Shown here: positions 17,471 to 20,449 of the stretch, piece after piece
How the letters are laid out: every line of letters starts with the position of its first letter
How positions within the stretch are numbered: position 1 is the first letter of the stretch
Assembly: GCA_937891875.1 (NCBI GenBank)
Contig: CALATR010000147.1
Span: forward strand, 1-20,449
Direction: 5' to 3'
DNA length: 20,449 nt
DNA from: an uncultured Pseudomonadota bacterium
GTDB taxonomy: Bacteria; Myxococcota_A; UBA796; GCA-2862545
Notes under the pieces: model-generated
What the model saw: the letters and a program-made list of their open reading frames with translations, nothing else
Database searches by the model: none
Told to the model about the DNA's origin: nothing
Program-made: the position numbers and the translations under genes

Positions 17471-17598
17471 GCGGGCAGCCTCCAGTCAGGGCTTATCGGA
17501 CCGGGGCGATCCGGTCCCGTCCCGGGCCATCTCGATGCGTCGACGGTTGCACGGGTGGGGACATTCGGCGACGCTCAGTGCTCCTGCCCGGAGCGTGC
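17471..17598. other. Divergent intergenic region, retropepsin gene / cytochrome gene
   Basis: These 128 bp lie between the GTG at 17470 (minus strand) and the chosen GTG at 17599 (plus strand). They should hold promoters for both genes. I see no clear -35/-10 pair, operator palindrome or RNA element; the only firm signals are the Shine-Dalgarno sites at either end. Confidence 0.4.
17590..17593 (+). promoter_or_regulatory. Shine-Dalgarno site deciding the cytochrome start
   Basis: GGAG lies 5 nt before the GTG at 17599, which gives a compact lipoprotein signal (M-R-R-F-V-P-L). The upstream in-frame GTG at 17578 has no such site. Confidence 0.6.
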
Positions 17599-18558
17599 GT
17601 GCGCCGATTCGTCCCGTTGATCCTGCTGCTGGCCGGCTGCCCCCAGTTCGAGCACGTGCAGGTCCTGCTGAGCGGCGACACCGCCGTCATCGTGCTCGAG
17701 GGCATGCACGACGAGGCCTCCGACCTGTGCCTGCAGGATCCGAACGCGCTGATCCGCCTCGCCGAGCAGTGGGCGCGCCTGGGTCGCGTTCGGGCCAGCG
17801 TCATCGCGGACAAAGAAGGCGCGATCATCACGCTGAGGGGCGTCGAGCACGGCCTCATGGGACTCGACCTCAGCGGGGACGAGCCGCGCATGCCCACGCC
17901 CTGGTTCGTGCCCGCGTCGATGGGCCTCGGACCCACCCTGATGGCGAAGGACGGCATGCTGATGGACGTGCGGAGCGCCGCCACGGGCGTGCGCTGCGAC
18001 ACGATCCCCAAGGTGGCGCTGCCGACCGACCGCGACGTGGCCGCGCCCGACCTCCCCGAAGCGGTCACCCAGGTCAGCCCCGGGATCGTCGTCGCCGCCC
18101 GGGACGGGGCGGTGCTCTTCGCGGAACGGGAGGCCGTACCGGCATTCTCCCATCTCCTCGTTCCTCACCACCCGCCAGCTTCCGGCGTGCCCCACCCGGT
18201 CGTGGCCAAGGTCGAGCGCGGCACCGTCGTCGCGTGGTCCCTGCCCGTGCGTCGGGTCGTGCAGGGCTTCCAGAGCGGGTCCCCATCCGACCTGACGAAC
18301 TCGGGCGACCCCGAGGCCGGCCGGGTCCTCTACGCCCAGAACTGCGCCGCCTGCCACGGCGCCCGGGGGGAGGGCGGGATCGGTCCCAGCCTCTTCGATG
18401 ACGTCACCGTCCACGGTGGGACCGCTGCCGAGCTCCGCGCCGTGATCTCCGACGGCGTGCCCGCCAAGGGCATGCCCGCCTGGGGACCGATCCTGGGTCC
18501 GAAGAAGGTCGACCACCTGGTCGCGTTCATCCTCCGCGGCCAGCCCCCCGCACCCTGA
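17599..18558 (+). CDS. Lipoprotein with C-terminal cytochrome c domain
   Basis: A 319-residue protein. It starts with a short lipoprotein signal (MRRFVPLILLLAGC, Cys14 acylated) and ends in a class I monohaem cytochrome c domain (about 233-316). The haem motif is CAACH (Cys249, Cys252, His253), followed by GEGGIGPSL; the sixth ligand is probably Met292 in GMPAWG. The ~220 residues in between are beta-rich and unrecognised, with many short Asp/Gly turns (SGDTAVIVLEG, RDGAVLFAERE). They could be a propeller-like or electron-partner-binding domain. Position in the periplasm, attached to a membrane, suggests an electron carrier. No redox enzyme gene is adjacent, so the partner is unknown. A likely terminator starts at the stop codon. 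Confidence 0.87.
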   Translation: MRRFVPLILLLAGCPQFEHVQVLLSGDTAVIVLEGMHDEASDLCLQDPNALIRLAEQWARLGRVRASVIADKEGAIITLRGVEHGLMGLDLSGDEPRMPTPWFVPASMGLGPTLMAKDGMLMDVRSAATGVRCDTIPKVALPTDRDVAAPDLPEAVTQVSPGIVVAARDGAVLFAEREAVPAFSHLLVPHHPPASGVPHPVVAKVERGTVVAWSLPVRRVVQGFQSGSPSDLTNSGDPEAGRVLYAQNCAACHGARGEGGIGPSLFDDVTVHGGTAAELRAVISDGVPAKGMPAWGPILGPKKVDHLVAFILRGQPPAP

Positions 18559-18580
18559 TCCCACCCGGATCAGCGTTTCT
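18555..18580 (+). terminator. Probable intrinsic terminator after the cytochrome gene
   Basis: CTGATCC, a 5-nt loop CACCC, then GGATCAG form a 7-bp perfect stem at 18555-18573, followed by CGTTTCT. The stem includes the stop codon of the cytochrome gene. The T run is short, so efficiency is uncertain. Confidence 0.45.
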
Positions 18581-18602
18581 GGAGCCCGCACCGGGCCTCG
18601 CG

Positions 18603-18621
18603 GCGGAACGATCCGTTCCGC
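18603..18621. promoter_or_regulatory. Perfect inverted repeat upstream of the exonuclease-purF pair
   Basis: GCGGAACG-ATC-CGTTCCGC is an 8-bp perfect inverted repeat with a 3-nt centre, about 115 bp before the exonuclease start. No T tract follows, so it is more likely an operator or mRNA hairpin than a terminator. The regulator is unknown. Further on, GTGACA at 18647-18652 is a possible -35 element, but the -10 element is unclear. Confidence 0.35.
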
Positions 18622-18735
18622 TCTGCACGAGGTGATCGGCCCCGTGGTGACACCGTCCGCAACGTGCTACGCGACTGCCTCGCCCGGGTCTGCCGAGGCG
18701 CGGCGGGGACTGCCGCACCAAGACCGGAGGCACCC

Positions 18736-19323
18736 GTGTCCGCACCTCGTGCGACCTGGTTCTGCATCGACATCGAGTGCTCGGGCCCGGTCCCTGGCCT
18801 CTACGACATGCTGTCCATCGGCGGCGTGGCGGTCGACCTCTCCAGCGGGGAGCCGGTGCTGTCCGAGCCCTTCTACGTCGAGATCCGCCCCCAGGCGCCG
18901 CGGGTCGACCCCGGTGCACTCGCCGTGTGCGGCCTGGACATGGACCGGCTGCGGGTGGAGGGCACGCCCCTGCCCGACGCGCTCGACCGGCTGACCGCCT
19001 GGGCCCGGTCCCTGACGCCAGCCGGCAGCAAGCCGGTGTTTGTCGGTCACAATGCGCCTTTCGACTGGATGTTCGTGAACTGGTCCTACGTGGCCTGCGA
19101 GCGTGACAACCCGTTCGGCTACAAGGCGCTCGACACCAAGGCGCTGGCCATGGGCGTGCTGGGCGTCCACTGGTTCGATGCCAACAAGGAGCTCCTCGAA
19201 GAGGTGCTGTCCTTGCCCCCCCAGGACCCTGAGCGGGTCCACCGCGCGGACTACGACGCCTGGTACCAGGCGCACATCCTCGCCGAGCTGCTCAAGCGGA
19301 GGCCTTCGTGTGCGGATTTGTAG
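18736..19323 (+). CDS. DEDDh-family 3'-5' exonuclease
   Basis: A 195-residue protein of the DnaQ/RNase T exonuclease superfamily. All catalytic residues are visible: Asp12 and Glu14 in FCIDIECSG (motif I), Asp110 in GHNAPFDWMF (motif II), and His169 plus Asp174 in HRADYD (motif III, the h-type H-x-A-x-x-D). The enzyme should remove nucleotides from 3' ends using two metal ions. Whether the substrate is RNA (RNase T or oligoribonuclease-like) or DNA cannot be told from sequence alone. The start is GTG with GGAGG 5 nt upstream; an in-frame ATG at 18664 would add 24 Arg/Ala-rich residues before the domain and has no clear ribosome site. The 3' end overlaps purF by 16 nt. Confidence 0.87.
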   Translation: MSAPRATWFCIDIECSGPVPGLYDMLSIGGVAVDLSSGEPVLSEPFYVEIRPQAPRVDPGALAVCGLDMDRLRVEGTPLPDALDRLTAWARSLTPAGSKPVFVGHNAPFDWMFVNWSYVACERDNPFGYKALDTKALAMGVLGVHWFDANKELLEEVLSLPPQDPERVHRADYDAWYQAHILAELLKRRPSCADL

Positions 19324-20449
19324 GTGTGACCGGCGTCGACCACGCCGCGCCCATCGTCTGGCTGGCGCTGCAGACCCTGCAGCATCGTGGACAGGACGCG
19401 GCCGGTATCGGCACCACCGAGGGTGCTCGCATTCACCTGCACAAGGACCTGGGCATGGTCGTGCACGCCGTGCCCGCACCCAAGCTCGACGAGCTGGTCG
19501 GACGCAGCGGCCTCGGCCACGTGCGCTACCCGACCGTGGGCGGCAACACCCGTGAGGACGCCCAGCCCTTCATGACCCGCCGGCCGGGCATCCTGATGGC
19601 GCACAACGGCAACGTCACCAACATGCCCGAGCTCAGCGGCCAACTGGCCAGGCGCGGCATGCACATCATGTCCAACTGCGACGTCGAGGCCATCCTCATG
19701 GTCCTCGCGGACGAGGTGACCCGCATCGCGCCTGCCGGGCACACCACGTCGGACCTCACCGAGGCGGTCGGTCGCCTGATGGACCGGGTCCGCGGCGCCT
19801 ACACCGTGGTCTGCCTGATGGAGGTCGACGGCAAGGAGACGCTCGTCGTCTTCCGCGACCCCAGCGGCATCCGCCCGGGCGTGTACGGCCGCCGGGACGA
19901 CGGCGCGTGGATGGCCTGCAGCGAGACCGTGGCCATGGACGCGACGGGATTCAAGTTCGAAGGCTTCATCCCGGCCGGTCACATGCTGCTCCTCCGCGAC
20001 GGCGAGGAGGCGATCTCCATCTCCTGCCGCGAGCGCCAGCACCGGCCCTGCATCTTCGAGCACATCTACTTCGCCCGCCCCGACAGCGTCATGGAGCACG
20101 GCCGGGTGAACGACATGCGCCAGCGCCTGGGACAGCGCCTCGCCGAGGAGTGGGAGGCCCGCGGGCTCGGTGCGGACGTGGTCATCCCCATCCCCGACAC
20201 CTCCCGCCCGGCCGCCATCGCCATGGCCGAGCACCTGGGACTGCCCTACCGCGAGGGCTTCATCAAGAACCGCTACAGCGGCCGCACCTTCATCATGCCC
20301 GACGCGCTCACGCGCGATCAGGCGCTCCGCCTCAAGCTCAACCCGATCCCGCGCGAGATCGCCGGCAAGCGCGTGCTCCTGGTGGACGACTCGATCGTCC
20401 GCGGCACCACGCTCCGCCGCGTCGTCGGCCTGCTCGAGGCCGCCGGCGC
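19308..20449 (+). CDS. purF: Amidophosphoribosyltransferase, 3' partial
   Basis: First committed step of purine synthesis: PRPP plus glutamine gives phosphoribosylamine, PPi and glutamate. The frame has no stop before the window end, and 380 residues are visible of a usual ~470-500. The nucleophilic Cys2 directly follows the initiator Met (M-C-G-F-V-G), so there is no propeptide. Class II glutaminase motifs are LQHRGQDAAGI, GLGHVRYPT, EDAQPF and HNGN. The phosphoribosyltransferase part has IYFARPDS, PIPDTSRPAA and the PRPP-binding LLVDDSIVRGTT (Asp360-Asp361). The start is GTG at 19308, with GGAGG 5 nt upstream inside the exonuclease gene; the 16-nt overlap suggests coupled translation. The Fe-S ligand region lies mostly beyond the window. 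The identification is secure. Confidence 0.97.
   Translation, partial: MCGFVGVTGVDHAAPIVWLALQTLQHRGQDAAGIGTTEGARIHLHKDLGMVVHAVPAPKLDELVGRSGLGHVRYPTVGGNTREDAQPFMTRRPGILMAHNGNVTNMPELSGQLARRGMHIMSNCDVEAILMVLADEVTRIAPAGHTTSDLTEAVGRLMDRVRGAYTVVCLMEVDGKETLVVFRDPSGIRPGVYGRRDDGAWMACSETVAMDATGFKFEGFIPAGHMLLLRDGEEAISISCRERQHRPCIFEHIYFARPDSVMEHGRVNDMRQRLGQRLAEEWEARGLGADVVIPIPDTSRPAAIAMAEHLGLPYREGFIKNRYSGRTFIMPDALTRDQALRLKLNPIPREIAGKRVLLVDDSIVRGTTLRRVVGLLEAAG

Noticed and set aside
17578..17598. Earlier GTG start for the cytochrome lipoprotein
   Set aside because: No Shine-Dalgarno site. The later GTG at 17599 has GGAG at 5 nt and gives a standard short lipoprotein signal.

Overview
The window is a GC-rich, gene-dense chromosomal stretch from a Gram-negative bacterium. 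It carries an outer-membrane/periplasmic TamA-TamB pair, two lipoprotein signal peptides and a lamin-tail-domain surface protein. GTG starts predominate (eight genes, plus one TTG start) and Shine-Dalgarno sites are mostly GGAG or GGAGG. Together these suggest Myxococcota or a related former deltaproteobacterial lineage; this placement is inference, not a database result.

Left part (1-3182): the 3' end of a secreted lamin-tail-domain protein (+) converges on a minus-strand pair, an asparagine-synthetase-like gene followed 24 bp later by a soluble inorganic pyrophosphatase. The asparagine-synthetase-like protein is the most unusual gene here. It keeps the two-domain architecture but has lost the N-terminal catalytic Cys, the Asp of the SGGxDS PP-loop and a conserved synthetase-site Lys.

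Next (3246-10450): a translationally coupled tamA-tamB operon. The TamA/BamA-like protein carries a lipoprotein signal, which is not the classical arrangement. TamB is full length, with an N-terminal membrane anchor.

Arginine block (10791-15343): argG, two polytopic membrane proteins of unknown function (one on each strand, with overlapping 3' ends) and argH. The block is flanked by two inverted copies of a non-coding repeat with long terminal inverted repeats built on a GGTCTCT heptad (about 10472-10722 and 15333-15740). The second copy ends in a tandem 52-bp duplication that abuts a stop codon.

Right part (15740-20449): a minus-strand pair consists of a membrane-anchored retropepsin-like aspartic protease and a 194-residue protein I do not recognise. 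Divergent from it is a cytochrome c lipoprotein with an unknown N-terminal region, followed by a likely intrinsic terminator. Then comes a DEDDh exonuclease whose end overlaps the start of purF. purF is open at the right edge and is truncated by the window.

No tRNA, rRNA, CRISPR array or transposase gene was seen. The strongest leads for something undescribed are the degenerate asparagine-synthetase-like protein next to a pyrophosphatase, the inverted repeat family around the arg block, and the retropepsin/194-residue pair.
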